This document shows, piece by piece, positions 22,582 to 33,913 of a stretch of 64,000 bases of DNA. The translations under genes were made by a program, and so were the position numbers. Under the pieces are notes generated by a model. It made no database searches and was not told where the DNA came from. It saw only the letters and a list, made by a program, of their open reading frames with translations. Position 1 is the stretch's first letter. Each line of letters starts with the position of its first letter. Source of the stretch: Shinisaurus crocodilurus (lineage: Eukaryota; Chordata; Lepidosauria; Squamata; Shinisauridae); assembly GCA_021292165.1 (NCBI GenBank), contig CM037877.1, positions 132,798,274-132,862,273 of the forward strand. The letters are read 5' to 3'.

Positions 22582-23041
22582 ATAGCACTTATCTCCAGGC
22601 TGTGGAAAGCCTCACCTGTTGATTTCTGCAGATCAAGTTGCCCATCAAGGCATGAAGAGCAGGCCAGGCCATTTTGGAGGAGTAGGTGGCAAACCTACTT
22701 GCCATGCAGGATGGGGGCGGGGGCTGCTCTTTGACTCCAAATTCAATTGGGATTATGCACTGCTCACATTGTTCTCTGGACCCTGGCTTTTCTTCCAGGA
22801 AGGCTCGGATTCCTATAGCTGGGTCCAAGGGCCAGCTCTGTGAGTAAGAAGGCTGCTTACGGCCCCTCCATTCAGTGCCAACTGGTCAGAAAGAAAGACA
22901 AAAACTTGGCTTGGGTTACTTCTGAGACTTTAACAGCAGCTTGGTTCACAAGAGTCAGGGCCAAGCTAGTCATGATGACAGAGGTGCGTGCATCTCCATT
23001 ATCTCTAGTTAAACTTTTTCAAATAGCAGCCACAGAAGGGC

Positions 23042-25543
23042 CCTAATGTTAAATTGAAGTTATATTCTCAACTTACGTGGAGAAACAAAGTGGAGAAACA
23101 TGGTCAAATTTGTTTGCAGAGATCATTAGAACAGGCATGCAAGAAAGAAGGAAAAGGCTTAAAGTGGGAATAGGCAAGACTGATTACTGGTGTAGTCTTA
23201 TGCATGTCTACACAGAAGTAAGCTCCACTTAGTTCAAACAATGAGACTTACTTCCAGGTAAGCAGGGCTGCAGTGTTACAATAATCCAAACAAGACAGAG
23301 TAAAAGAATGACCAAAGTGTGGTTTCTTAGCCTATGCTTCCACCTAAATGCAAACCCTCATGAGGATTCAACCTGATGCCAGGCCTCATCCTTAGAAGAA
23401 GATGTGACATAAAGAACAAAGTTCCCCTGAGCGCATGCAGAGCAGCTGCTTTCTGAGGAACCCGAGCCAGCCTATGTACATCTAGACGTAATAGGCGGAT
23501 GAGGTGGGTCAGGACTCAGGAGCACTGCTGGCTGGAAGGATTTGTCCTTTCTCCTCGTGCCATTTTCCCCTCTGAAAATGTCTCCCTGCCCCACACCCAG
23601 CTGCTGTTGACCTCAACTGGAAAAACATGAAGGCACATCCATAGGTTTCTAGTTTGGCTGTCAGAGGTGAAGCTTTTCGTGGCATGGAGAGAAGCATTAT
23701 CGCAAACTAATGTCTGCACATCCGAGCTGCTGTTCAAGGTTCTGGGAACACTTGAGTATCACATGAGCTGCAGAACCAGTTTGGAGAACATCCTTTCCTG
23801 CCAGACAATTTATTTTTTAATTTTAAGGTGCAATAACAAAGATATTAGCACCTCGGCTCTGGCCAGCTAATGTGGTTAACACCACATTAACATGGGTTAA
23901 CTCTTCCCATCCGAACAATAAGGAAGTCACCCAAGAGATCCTCCTGTGTTTTTCCCCCAGTCTTGGGTTTCGAAGATGCCTGACATCACATTCAACCTGG
24001 ACAGTGATCAAAGCGCTCTTTCCAGCCTGACTGTGCCAACTTCCAAAGTTCACTTATGTAATTCTATCCCTCTATCCCAAAGGGGGGTTGTGGCAGCCAA
24101 AGGACTTCCTCCCTTCCCCACTGTCTTGCACCATACTTCCCAATATCCAGCATTCTGCAGCTTGGATATAAATCGCTCCAGAGTTGCCGGCTGACAAGCT
24201 TATAGATCTCTGCAGAGTCCATCGAGGCTTGTAAAGTGAGGTAAGAAGAGGGGCAGCCAGTCAGACTTTCCATGTGGACAAGTCCGGAGAAGGAAAGTGG
24301 GCTTAATGGGGATATGGTCAATTGGGATGCCCCTGATTAAAATTATATGCCTGTGGCTGGGGACTAATTTCTCATAATGCCTTCTCTGGATCCTTATTCA
24401 GGGGCATATTGAAAATGGAGTTGCCAGCTGACAAGGCAAAAATGGTCTGGCTTGCTGTTGTGTCTTTAATAGCAGTTTCATGTACAGGAATCGGCTGACA
24501 AAGCTTTTCGTGGCATGCAGATCAACAGGATCACTTGTCGATATCTGCTCATAACGCTGCTGTTCAAGGTGCAGCTACAGCGGGCTGGTTGACATGTTGG
24601 CAACCTTGGGAGGAACAAGAGGGGTACATTTCCTGATGGATTACCAGCATATTTTTTTCCTTAAATTACTGACCCTGCTTTGATACCTTCAAGGCAGAGA
24701 AATTAACCAGACAAAGCCGTCCTTGGCAGACAGATAAACAGGTTTATTTTCGTTTCTGTGTGTCACATTGCGGTGAAGAACCCAGGAGGAGGGCCAGTTA
24801 AAAAGGCAATAATGCTAGACCCCCTGAGGCCCTCCCACCCCCAGGACGATGGGGCCGGGGCTGCCCCCCCTCCAATATGGGCTGAAGTGAGCCTGCTGGC
24901 AGCCTATGCCAATACTGAGAGAGGCGGTGGGCCAGGGAACTTCTGCTGGGATTTTTACTGTTTGAAGTGGCTGACTAGGGTTGGTGAGGTCCGGTAATAA
25001 AACACTTCCTAATCTGCGAAAAGGTGAACTGCGGGATCTCCAGCTTTCCTGGAAGCTTTGCTCCATGTCTGGGAAGCCTCATCTGCCTATTACGTCTAGA
25101 TGTGTACATAGGCTGGCTCTGGTTCCTCAGAAAGCAGCTGCTCTGCATGCGCTCAGGGGAACTTTGTTCTTTATGTCACATCTTCTTCTAAGGATGAGGC
25201 CTGGCATCAGGTTGAATCCTCATGAGGGTTTGCATTTAGGTGGAAGCATAGGCTAAGAAACCACACTTTGGTCATTCTTTTACTCTGTCTTGTTTGGATT
25301 ATTGTAACACTGCAGCCCTGCTTACCTGGAAGTAAGTCTCATTGTTTGAACTAAGTGGAGCTTACTTCTGTGTAGACATGCATAAGACTACACCAGTAGT
25401 CAGTCTTGCCTATTCCCACTTTAAGCCTTTTCCTTCTTTCTTGCATGCCTGTCTAATGATCTCTGCAAACAAATTTGACCATGTGTCTCCACTTTGTTTC
25501 TCCAAGTAAGTTGAAAATATAATAACTTCAATTTAAAATTAGG
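23042..25543. repeat. 2.5 kb inverted-repeat structure
   Basis: The left arm 23042-23504 and right arm 25077-25543 are nearly identical in opposite orientation over about 463 bp. They are separated by 1.57 kb of unique DNA. The arms contain the common CATGTCTACACAGAAGTAAG repeat. The spacer holds two diverged copies of a GAAGCTTTTCGTGGCATG segment (about 23669 and 24505). No transposase and no clear flanking duplication are seen. It may be a long-TIR non-autonomous transposon or a local inverted duplication. Confidence 0.8.
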
Positions 25544-25774
25544 TTATTTGTTTTTAGATGTATCCGTTCTTTAGCTCCTGCTTAGCTTTCATCTCTGATT
25601 TTGGCATATTCATCTTCCCGGTCGTTGGGATCGACCAGTTCTTTTCTGTTTTATTTCGTCATGATTGTTCTCTTATGCCTCCGTATTTATGGAATTATGT
25701 GCTAGCTGATAAGGGGGATTCTCTTCCCTTGTATAAACAAATCTCATGATTCACATTTTTCAGCAACTTGAGCA

Positions 25775-25910
25775 GCGATGGAGAACTTGTGAGCCTCCAG
25801 ATGCTCTTAGACTGCAACTCCCATAATCCCTCATCATTCACTAAGGTGACTAGGGCTGATAGGGAGTTCTAGCCCAGCAACATCTGGAGGGCCACACGTT
25901 CCCCACCATT
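25775..25910. mobile_element. Decayed foldback element
   Basis: CCTCCAGATGCTCTTAG and CAACATCTGGAGGGCC form diverged inverted arms around CAACTCCCATAATCCC. It belongs to the CAGATG-type foldback repeats found throughout the window. Confidence 0.55.
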
Positions 25911-26340
25911 GGACTAAAGTGTTCTGGTTTTCACGTTGGCACTCTTCTCTTCCAGTTGTTAATCTTCATTGTTGTTTCTTTATTTATGTGCAATTGTAAG
26001 CCTATTTGGGCGTGGCCTGTGGTCCTATGTGTTTTGTATACCATCTAGGTTTTTTTAACTGATTTATTACTACTAATAATAATAATAATAACTACAAGAG
26101 ACGATGGAAGCTAGGCATTGATTGTTCCTATTAAACTGAGTTCATTTAACAACAATGCAGACCACTTTTGACCCACCAACACACACACACCCAGAATCCC
26201 CACTACTTTTGCATGTTCCTGAGTTGGCAGCAACTCAGGAACAGTAGCAAAATGGAGGGAACACTGGGGAGACATAGTTTCCCACCCAAAAAAAAATATC
26301 CCGGGGATCTTGCTGCAAAAAGGGAGATTTTAGTCCCCCT

Positions 26341-26446
26341 TCTCACTGACAACAATCACCTCTCGCCTTTGAAGCATCTGACAGCTCACTTTGACAGCTG
26401 TCAGATGCTTCAAAAGGATAGTGGGGGAAGATCTACTTACAAGCCC

Positions 26447-26487
<41 letters not shown>

Positions 26488-26799
26488 GGCGATCACTCGT
26501 GACTGAGTAAGATTGTCTTCCAGGATAAAAATTTACAAAAAGGAAATTTTAAAAGGAGGAAATTCTAAAGAAAAATTGTGTAGACTCTAGCGATGGGTTC
26601 ATAAGTGACTGTGGAGGCCAATTCTAGATCCACACAGCTTCCCACAGTGAGGACACAGGTTACCAGATGGAAGATGGTCCAGTAAAGGATTCTCTCACTG
26701 ACAACAATTGCCTCTCGCTTTTGAAGCATCTGACAGCTCACTTTGACAGCTGTCAGATGCTTCAAAAGGATAGTGGGGGAAGATCTACTTACAAGCCCC
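26341..26799 (-). mobile_element. Short RTE-like copy with a 107 bp target duplication
   Basis: A 5'-truncated 3' end of the 10492 element lies at 26448-26692, with a (CAT)n/(GAT)n tail at about 26448-26486. It is flanked by direct repeats of 107 bp: 26341-26447 and 26693-26799, with about three mismatches. The duplicated target contains a hairpin, GAAGCATCTGACAGCT and its complement. Confidence 0.8.
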
Positions 26800-27701
26800 C
26801 TAAGGGTCAGTGGACAGGGTGGGTGCATGCTGGGCTTTGCCAGCAGGAACCCCCCTGCCCAGTAGCCACCCAAGAGTCCCCATCGCTGCCAGTCTGTAAC
26901 CGCCATCACCCGCAGTTGCGCACAGGTGGCAATCTTTTTTTTAAAAAAAAAAATTAATTTTTGCAAACATTATGAAAATTAATTTGGCTAAAACATTTTT
27001 TTAAAAATACTTTAAAATACCACCCCAGGCAGCCCCTCTGAGGTACCATTGGTGACCCTTGGAGGGACTGTTCAGGGATGGGTAACTTGGGATCACAAAA
27101 ACCAGCTTGACAAGCAGCTTTCGTGATCTGGTTCTGGGGAAAAAATTAATTGACACTCAAGCTGCAGTGAGCCAAAAACAGCTCACAGCAGTGGTGGGGA
27201 GGGAAACCTCGGTGCTTCTACCGGGGGGGGGGGCTGGGATACCCGCACGTCCCACAGGAGGAACTGAGTGGGGAGGAGGTGGGCAAGGACCCACAATGTG
27301 CCCAATCGGATTTGGGGAAAGGCTTGTAAGGAAGGGGGAAATGTCTCCTCTGTCTCTCTGTCTCTGCTAAAGTGGTACTGGGGAGGGAGCCTGGATCCAC
27401 GTGGACTCATCTAGCTACGCAAACAGGTGTCTAAAAAATCCTAGTGTACTGGAAAGGGAGGATGTCCCTCCTGATCTTGCAGAGGTTCTTTTTCCCCTCA
27501 CCTCCCCCCACCCCTGCTTTTACCTCTTGTGCTGGTAAGGAAACCAAGCCAGCTTCCGGTGGCATCCGTTGGGAGGCAGAAGAGACCCAGTGAGCCAAGG
27601 CAAAGAGTTACCGCTGTGCAATCAGTGGGTGATTTTTTTGCCGGGTTGTGCTCCTTAATCGACTGGCTTAACCACTGGGCAATGCAAAAAGGGGGGAGAA
27701 C
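26800..27701. other. Intergenic DNA, unassigned
   Basis: No gene seen. An A/T-rich stretch lies at 26930-27015. Open frames here are short and unconvincing. Confidence 0.4.
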
Positions 27702-27745
27702 AGGTTCTCAGGATGCAAATTCTTTATTATTTGTTTTCAGGTGGA

Positions 27746-27796
27746 GGAGCCCGACACATTTCAGCCTATGGTTTTTTAAGGCCTTCCTCAGGGGGC
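27746..27796 (-). ncRNA. Hammerhead-like ribozyme motif, left repeat
   Basis: On the minus strand the segment has CTGAGGA, a stem closed by AGGCC and AGGCT, then GAAA, then GTC followed by GGGC. The GGGC can pair with the GCCC before CTGAGGA. This fits a minimal hammerhead with a very short stem III, a motif reported in Penelope-like repeats. The core looks intact. Activity is not shown. Confidence 0.5.
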
Positions 27797-28365
27797 TATA
27801 AATATTTAAAATACATCTTGTAAATAAATGTTGTAAAACATGGTGGGGACAACACATAATAAAAATGCATTCTCATTGTACACTAATAACTCTGTACTCT
27901 GTACATTTAGAAATTGTTTAAAAACATTATTTATTTATTTATTATATTTGTTAATCGCCCCCCTGGGCGATGTACAATTGAAACAATACAATAAAACATG
28001 ATAATTAAAACAGTATAAAAACTTCTTTTAAAATCCTAACCCACCCCATATTCCCGCCTGAAATCCCATGTTTTTAATGCACTGGCGGAAGCTCATCATG
28101 GAGGGGGCATGTGGCGAAGGTCACTAGGGAGGGAGTTCCATAACTTGGGGGCCTGCCACAGAGAAGGCCCTCTTCCTAGTCCCCACCAGCCTGGCTGCTC
28201 TGGCTGATGGGATAAGGAGAAGGCCTGTCCGTGGGAGATCTTGTTGAGCAGCCTACTTGATGTTGCTGGAGGCGCTCCTTGAGATAAACTGGGCCGGAGC
28301 CGTGTAGGGTTTTAAAGGTCAAAACCAACACCTTGAATTCGGCCCGGCAAGCAATTGAAACAATA

Positions 28366-28620
28366 CGCTCTACGTGGGGTTACCCTAGAAGATGGTTCGG
28401 AAGCTTCAGCTGGTACAGAACGCGGCGGCTCTCCTGATTAAGGGCAGCCGCTGGCGTGATCACATCACACCAGTGTTTAAGGAGTTGCACAGCCAGTGCA
28501 ACTCCTTAAACACTGGTGTGATGTGATCACGCCAGCGGCTGCCCTTAATCAGGAGAGCCGCCGCGTTCTGTACCAGCTGAAGCTTCCGAACCATCTTCTA
28601 GGGTAACCCCACGTAGAGCG
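28366..28620. repeat. Perfect 125 bp palindrome with 5 bp loop
   Basis: 28366-28490 is the exact reverse complement of 28496-28620 with AGCCA between. Both arms are the same L2 segment. Only one copy is expected there, so the other is an inverted duplicate. Confidence 0.9.
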
Positions 28621-28679
28621 CATTACAGTAGTCTAGGCGAGAGGAGACCAAGGCATGAACCACTGATGGGAGCAGGTGA

Positions 28680-29453
28680 TTAGGAAGGTAGGGGCAGCAG
28701 CTGCAGTATCAGATGGAGTTGATACAGCGCCGCCCGGCTGACAGCTGATCCCTGAGCCTCCATGGACAGCTGGGAGTCTAGAATGACCCCCAAGCTGCAG
28801 ACCTGGTCCTTCAGGGGAAGATGTACCCCATTCAGCACCAGGTCAACATCCTCTAACCTCCCCTTGTCTCCCACCAGAAGTACCTCAGTCTTGTCAGGGT
28901 TCAGTTTCAACATGTTCCTTCCCATCCAGCCAGCCACTGCCTCCAGGCACTTGGACAGGGTCTCAACGGCCAACCTTGGTGAGGACTTGAAAGAGAGGTA
29001 GAGCTGCGTATCATCCACATATTGATGACATCGCACCCCAAACCTCCTGATGATAGCCCCCAGCGGCTTTAGGTAGATGTTGAATAGCATCAGGGAGAGG
29101 ATGGAACCCTGCGGCACCCCACAGGTGAGCGGCCGAGGGTCCGAAGCCTCCTCCCCAAGAACTACCCTCTGGTACCTTCCAGAGAGGAAGGACCGGAACC
29201 ACTGTAATACAGTGCCTCCGATACCCAACCCCTCCAGGCGGTCCAGGAGGATACCGTGGTCCACGGTATCAAAAGCCGCTGAGAGATCGAGGAGGACTAG
29301 GAAGGAGCATTCGCCCCTATCCAAGGCCCTCCTCATATCATCCACCAAGGCCATTTCCGTCCCATGTCCAGGCCTGAAGCCCGACTGGCATGGATCTAAA
29401 TAATCGGCTTCATCCAAGTGTGCCTTCAACTGAGCCCACAACCACTCGCTCAA
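28680..29453 (-). pseudogene. L2 reverse transcriptase fragment
   Basis: A 257-codon open stretch on the minus strand. It shows GFRPGHGTEMALVDDM, LLDLSAAFDTVDH, GVPQGS, YVDDTQLY (the usual YADD is YVDD) and LNPDKTEVLLVG. It lacks the endonuclease and the N-terminal part of the reverse transcriptase. The open frame is long for an old fragment, so the insertion may be fairly recent. Confidence 0.8.
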
Positions 29454-30742
29454 TCACCTTGCCCAGAAATGGCAAATTGGAGAAATTTAACATTTTCTTT
29501 AAAATGGTGAGCGTCAAGTCTTTCTATTTCAACCATACACACTTGTTCTCTTACACAAATTTATAAAATATCTTACTTGTAAAAAGATGACTGCAGAATT
29601 CTTCAACAACTAGAATGTCTTTCACTGTTAGAGGCAACTGAAAAGGTAGATCTTAAGGGACATTATTATATCTCTGTACAGTTTTTCTGAGTGTTATCTT
29701 ATTGGCTAGATGTCAAAGACACCTTGGCAGGACATCGCTTCTGTGTAAAACTGCAATAATTTGCTGAGTCACAATAATGGGAACAAATCCAAATCCTCAT
29801 TAAGACCCTTTGGTTTTAAAGTGTCTAATATGAGAAGGAACTTTTTTTACCTGAGGGTCCATACAACAAACATATTTTGATATGGCTTAGATATATAGAT
29901 GATTTTTTTCCCCATTTGGAGGGGTGATGTGGTATCATTACAACAATTTATAACACATATAAATTCTAGGAATGAAGATATTCAATTTGACATAATCCAA
30001 TATAATATCTTAGAAATCCATTTTTTGGATCTGATGATAAAAAAAGAGGGCAGACATCTCATTACCTGTAATTACAAAAAACCTACAGATGTGCCTAGAT
30101 ATCTTCGGTATGACAGCTCCCATCACCATTCTTTGAGGAATAATCTTCCATATGGACAGTTTTTAAGACTAAGACGTAACTGTTCAAAAACATCAGATTT
30201 TATACAAGAATCACACACATTGGCACTAGAACTAAAAGAGGGTATCAATGCTGTTATTACAGAGGGTCTAAAAAAGGCTGAAACAAAAATACAGGCAGAG
30301 CTTCTAACAAAAAAGAATGTTGAAGTGCAAACACGAATCAACTGCATTTTGACTTATGACAAAGTAAATGATGATAACTTACAAAGCAGTATTAGGAGAC
30401 ATTGGCACATGGTACAAGATATTCCAAAAACCAACCAATGGTCTCCTTTACAAGAACAAGAACTTTTAGAGATTTACTAATAAGGAGTGAATTTAAAGAA
30501 AATTATGGAAGCCCATCCATTCCGTTTGATTCTCACAGGTCAATAGGACACCACCCTTGTGGACATTGCTGCTATTGTAAATATACCAACAAAACTACAG
30601 TATTTGTAAATCCCTCGGATCAACAAAAGTATTTTCTAAAATATTTCACCACCTGCAACAGTTCCTTTGTTATTTATGCTATCCAGTGTAAATGCCCCAA
30701 AAAATTATGTAGGAAAAACCATCAGACCTTTAAAAAAATGTA

Positions 30743-31004
30743 CAGTAATACCTTGGATTGCAAGCAAAATTCGTTCCGGAACCGTACTTGCAATCCAACA
30801 CACTCTTATATCAAAGCGAGTCTCTGGAGGGTGTGAGCGGGGCCGATTTCGGCCTGCTACGCCCGCTCGAGGCGAGCGGTTACATCCCTACACTACTTGT
30901 ATTGCACGACGTCACTTGTTTATCAAGTAAAAAAAAATTAAAATTTTTTGCTTGTCTTGCAAAACGCTCTCAGACCAAGTTATTTGCAATCCAAGGTATT
31001 ACTG
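30743..31004. mobile_element. Pogo/Tigger-like MITE in the Penelope body
   Basis: Begins CAGTAATACCTTGG and ends CCAAGGTATTACTG, flanked by TA on both sides (30741-30742 and 31005-31006). It is 262 bp. Removing it and one TA restores the Penelope reading frame at that point, so the insertion boundaries are secure. Confidence 0.85.
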
Positions 31005-31146
31005 TATAGGAAAGCACCTAAGTAATATAAAAAACAACAAACAAGGTGCACCACTAATTCAACATTTTATAGAACAGCAACATTCCCACACAGATCTCAC
31101 ATTTTGGGCACTGGATAAAATTAACACTAATAATGAGAAACAACTA

Positions 31147-31390
31147 CAGTAATACCTTGGATTGCAAGTAACTTGGTTTGAGAGTGTTTTGCAAGACAAG
31201 CAAATTCTTAAATATTTAATTTTTTTGACTTGATATACAAGCGACGTCTTGCAATACAAGTACTGTAGTATGGCTTAAATTAAAAATCTCAGTACAAATT
31301 TTTTGGGGGGATTTCATTTTGATTTAAGAGTGTTTTGGATTACAAGCACGTTTCCGGAACGAATTATGCTCTCAATCCAAGGCATGACTG
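31147..31390. mobile_element. Second pogo/Tigger-like MITE in the Penelope body
   Basis: Same family as the copy at 30743, again flanked by TA (31145-31146 and 31391-31392). It is 244 bp and begins CAGTAATACCTTGG. The interrupted frame also joins cleanly across it. Confidence 0.85.
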
Positions 31391-31950
31391 TATTAAGAAG
31401 GGAAATACAATGGATCATTAAATTAGATACTTTAAAACCAATGGGTCACAATGAGGATTTGGAGCTGTTCCCATTAATGTGACTCAGCATATTACTGCAG
31501 TTTTACAAAAAATCTATGTCCTGACTGGATGTCCTTGACATTTTGCCAACAAGATTACACCTAAAAAAGAAAAAAGAACTGTACCAAAATATAATAACGT
31601 TCAGAAAGACCTCTCTTTTCAGTCGCCACTAAAACAGTGAAAGACACTTCAGTTGTTAAAGAATTCTGCAGACTTTTTTACAAGTAAGATATATTTTATA
31701 TAAAGAAAACCTATGTCTTTGTTTAAAAAGAAATACTTGATTCTCATTATTTTAAGAAAATGTGTTTTTTTTAATTGCATTTATACCCCGCTCTTCAGCC
31801 AGAAAAGGCTCCCAGAGTGGCTTACAAAGATAAGCCTTTTAAATTATTTATATTTAGAATATAAGGAAATTCATTATATAATGAGAATGTATTTTTATTA
31901 TGTGTTGTCCTCACCATGTGAACTTACTGTATGTATTTTGAACATGTACA

Positions 31951-32003
31951 GCCCCCTAAGGAAGGCCTTAGAAAAAAACACAGGCCAAAACGCGTCGGGC
32001 TCC
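31951..32003 (+). ncRNA. Hammerhead-like motif, right repeat, degenerate
   Basis: The plus-strand counterpart of the left motif: GCCCC, CTAAGGA, AGGCC...AGGCC, AAAACGCGTC, GGGC. The core bases CTGA and GAA are changed to CTAA and AAA, so it should be inactive. Confidence 0.45.
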
Positions 32004-32057
32004 TCTATTCAATAGAGTTTTTGCATCCTGAGAACTTAGTTATCTCCTTTTTTCGTT

Positions 32058-32172
32058 CCTCCAGATGTTTTGGCCTACAATTCCCACCATCCCCCGCCAT
32101 TGCCTTAGATGATTAGGGCTAATGGGAGTTGTGGGCCAAAACATCTGGAGGGCTCCAAGTTGCCCACCCCTG
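32058..32172. mobile_element. Foldback element
   Basis: CCTCCAGATGTTTTGGCC and GGCCAAAACATCTGGAGG form an 18 bp inverted pair around CAATTCCCACCATCCC. It lies just outside the Penelope right repeat. Confidence 0.65.
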
Positions 32173-33800
32173 ACAAAAGGAGTGCTTTGCTGAGTAAGAC
32201 CAGGGTCCACCTAGCCCTGCATCTTTGCAAGCATCCCAACAACCAGCAGGCACGAGGTAGACTACCATAAACTGGGCCTTGGACTGCGATTTACCTTGTG
32301 CCCACCTCAATTTTAGAGTGACCACATGCCCTTACGGGACTCTTGTACCCATAAAAACACCACCATCACCACGACAGTGTGGGAGGAATGTGCAGGTGCG
32401 GCTTCCTTACAGTTGCTCAAAGCAGAGAGACCCTGGCTACTAGTTACATGCACCTATCCTTAAGGAGGAGGGGGCAACAGGGAAACTCAGTTTGTCTTTT
32501 CTGTGCCATGGGGGTTGCTGCTGAGGTAAACAACTGTGGGTTCAAAGGGGGCTGCTTTTGTGTTGTATGTGTGAGAGACACTCTCCAAAACTCTGCTTTT
32601 GCACTCATGATCATTAGGTTTGCTCGTTTCGGTTTACCTTTCTTGTGCAATGAGTTCCTACCCTACCTCCTGTGAGCCCTTGGTTCACCTACCGTTAGCT
32701 GCCCTTCCTCCGTCCCACCAACCACCTCTGGCAAAGCAGAGGCACAGAGCTCGGGGCCCCAAATGATATGCAGACATCCCTGCAAGCTGCCTTGTCTTCT
32801 TTTGCTGACACTGTCTCCATCAGCACTCAGTTATTTTGCCTGAATACTGGCAGACTTGTGTATCCTGTTGGAAATGCATTGCTCCTGACCCTAGGGAAAT
32901 TCCTCCCTTACATAATAACTTGAGGGTGGGCCGTTGAATTCTTCTTGTGTAAGACTTACTCAGACTTGTAGTCTTAAAAATATGTCAAGTAGATTGGCTA
33001 AAGTACTCATGAAACAGAAATGCATCCGTAAAAATGCATGTTATCAGCTTTCTCTCTAAATCCAGACAGTAAACATATACTGCACACCCTGGTATTTAGC
33101 TGCTCCCTTCAGTACAGGATTCTCAAAATGCCAAAGCCTCCTTAAAAAAACTGGAAACGGTTGGTGGGAAAGGCATAAACATGGCTTTATAACATGGAAA
33201 AGTCTGGTCCTCGTTCATCCTGCAAATTACTTGCATTTCAGTTTGCCAACTTCTGTTTTGCAGAATTCCTGCGCCTTCAGGAGCTGCATCCCAGGCAAAA
33301 ATTCAGCAGGGTGAAGCCTTTTCCACCACCATGTTAGGGAACAACTTCACCTGCTGGATTTTCTGCATGTCAGAGTCATAACAGAAACACAGAAACAAGA
33401 CCAGTAAAAATGATGGCAACTCTACCATTAACTAAAATTCTTTTGATTCTATTGTGACTGAAATGGAAATGGAACAGAGGCATGAGATATCATGGCCTTA
33501 TAAAAGCCATAATAGCCCAGACTTTCTAACCTTTCCTCATAGGGGAGTTGCTCCAACCCCCTGATCATTTTAGTTGGCCTTTTCTATACCTTCTCCAGCC
33601 CTGCAGTATCCTTTTTGAGATGCAGCAACCAGAATGCACGGACTCTTGCTTCTGGCAGGCTTGGACCCTCAAGGTCCACCTAGTCTAGCACCCTCTGCAA
33701 GAATCCCACCAACCAGTAGGCACTAGACAGTCCACTGGAAATTGATTGGGGGTCCACTGATGGGCCTCAGTCCACCTGCTGTCTGTTCACCTTTGCTCTA
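32173..33800. other. Intergenic DNA, unassigned
   Basis: No gene or intact repeat seen. Phrases such as GGTCCACCTAG recur (32209, 33676) and probably come from old LINE or SINE copies. Confidence 0.4.
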
Positions 33801-33802
33801 AT

Positions 33803-33913
33803 GCAGCCTTCCCCAACCTGGTCCCAGCATTCCTGACCACTGGCCATGCTGGCTGGGGCTGATGGAAGTTGATGTCCAAAACATCTGGAGAGCACCATGT
33901 TGGGGAAAGCTGC
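33803..33913. mobile_element. Foldback element
   Basis: GCAGCCTTCCCCAACCTGG at the left is mirrored by GTTGGGGAAAGCTGC at the right. Decayed member of the foldback group. Confidence 0.6.

Larger units (their letters stand above)
27935..29475 (-). mobile_element. L2-type LINE inserted in the Penelope left repeat
   Basis: In minus orientation it holds the reverse transcriptase end (29453-28680) followed by a 3' part that continues to about 27935 with an AT-rich tail region. The left Penelope repeat resumes after 29475. A 125 bp segment is present twice in opposite orientation at 28366-28620. Confidence 0.75.
29892..31482 (+). pseudogene. Penelope-like RT/GIY-YIG endonuclease, C-terminal part, broken
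   Basis: Starts with the reverse transcriptase active-site box RYIDD (YIDD at 29892-29903). A shift in the following T run separates it from FFPIWRG. Next comes KKPTDVPRYLRYDSSHHHSL and YGQFLRLRRNCS. The linker has HPCGHCCYCKY near 30550. The GIY-YIG domain shows VIYAIQC near 30669 and, after a shift in an A run, NYVGK. The final part (GAPLIQHFIEQQHS, then a tail to a stop at 31480-31482) is cut by two insertions. The upstream two thirds of the reverse transcriptase are absent. Dead copy. Confidence 0.8.
27702..32042 (+). mobile_element. Penelope-like element with inverted terminal repeats
   Basis: The body at 29850-31482 encodes the end of a Penelope-type reverse transcriptase and a GIY-YIG endonuclease. 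Flanks are inverted copies of each other. CAGGATGCAAA and GGAGCCCGACAC near 27710-27756 mirror GTCGGGCTCC and TTTGCATCCTG near 31994-32031. GACTGCAGAATTCTTCAAC near 29590 mirrors the sequence near 31660-31675. Inverted or tandem pLTR-like repeats are known for this class. The left repeat is interrupted by an L2 LINE, and the body by two pogo-like elements. Confidence 0.8.
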
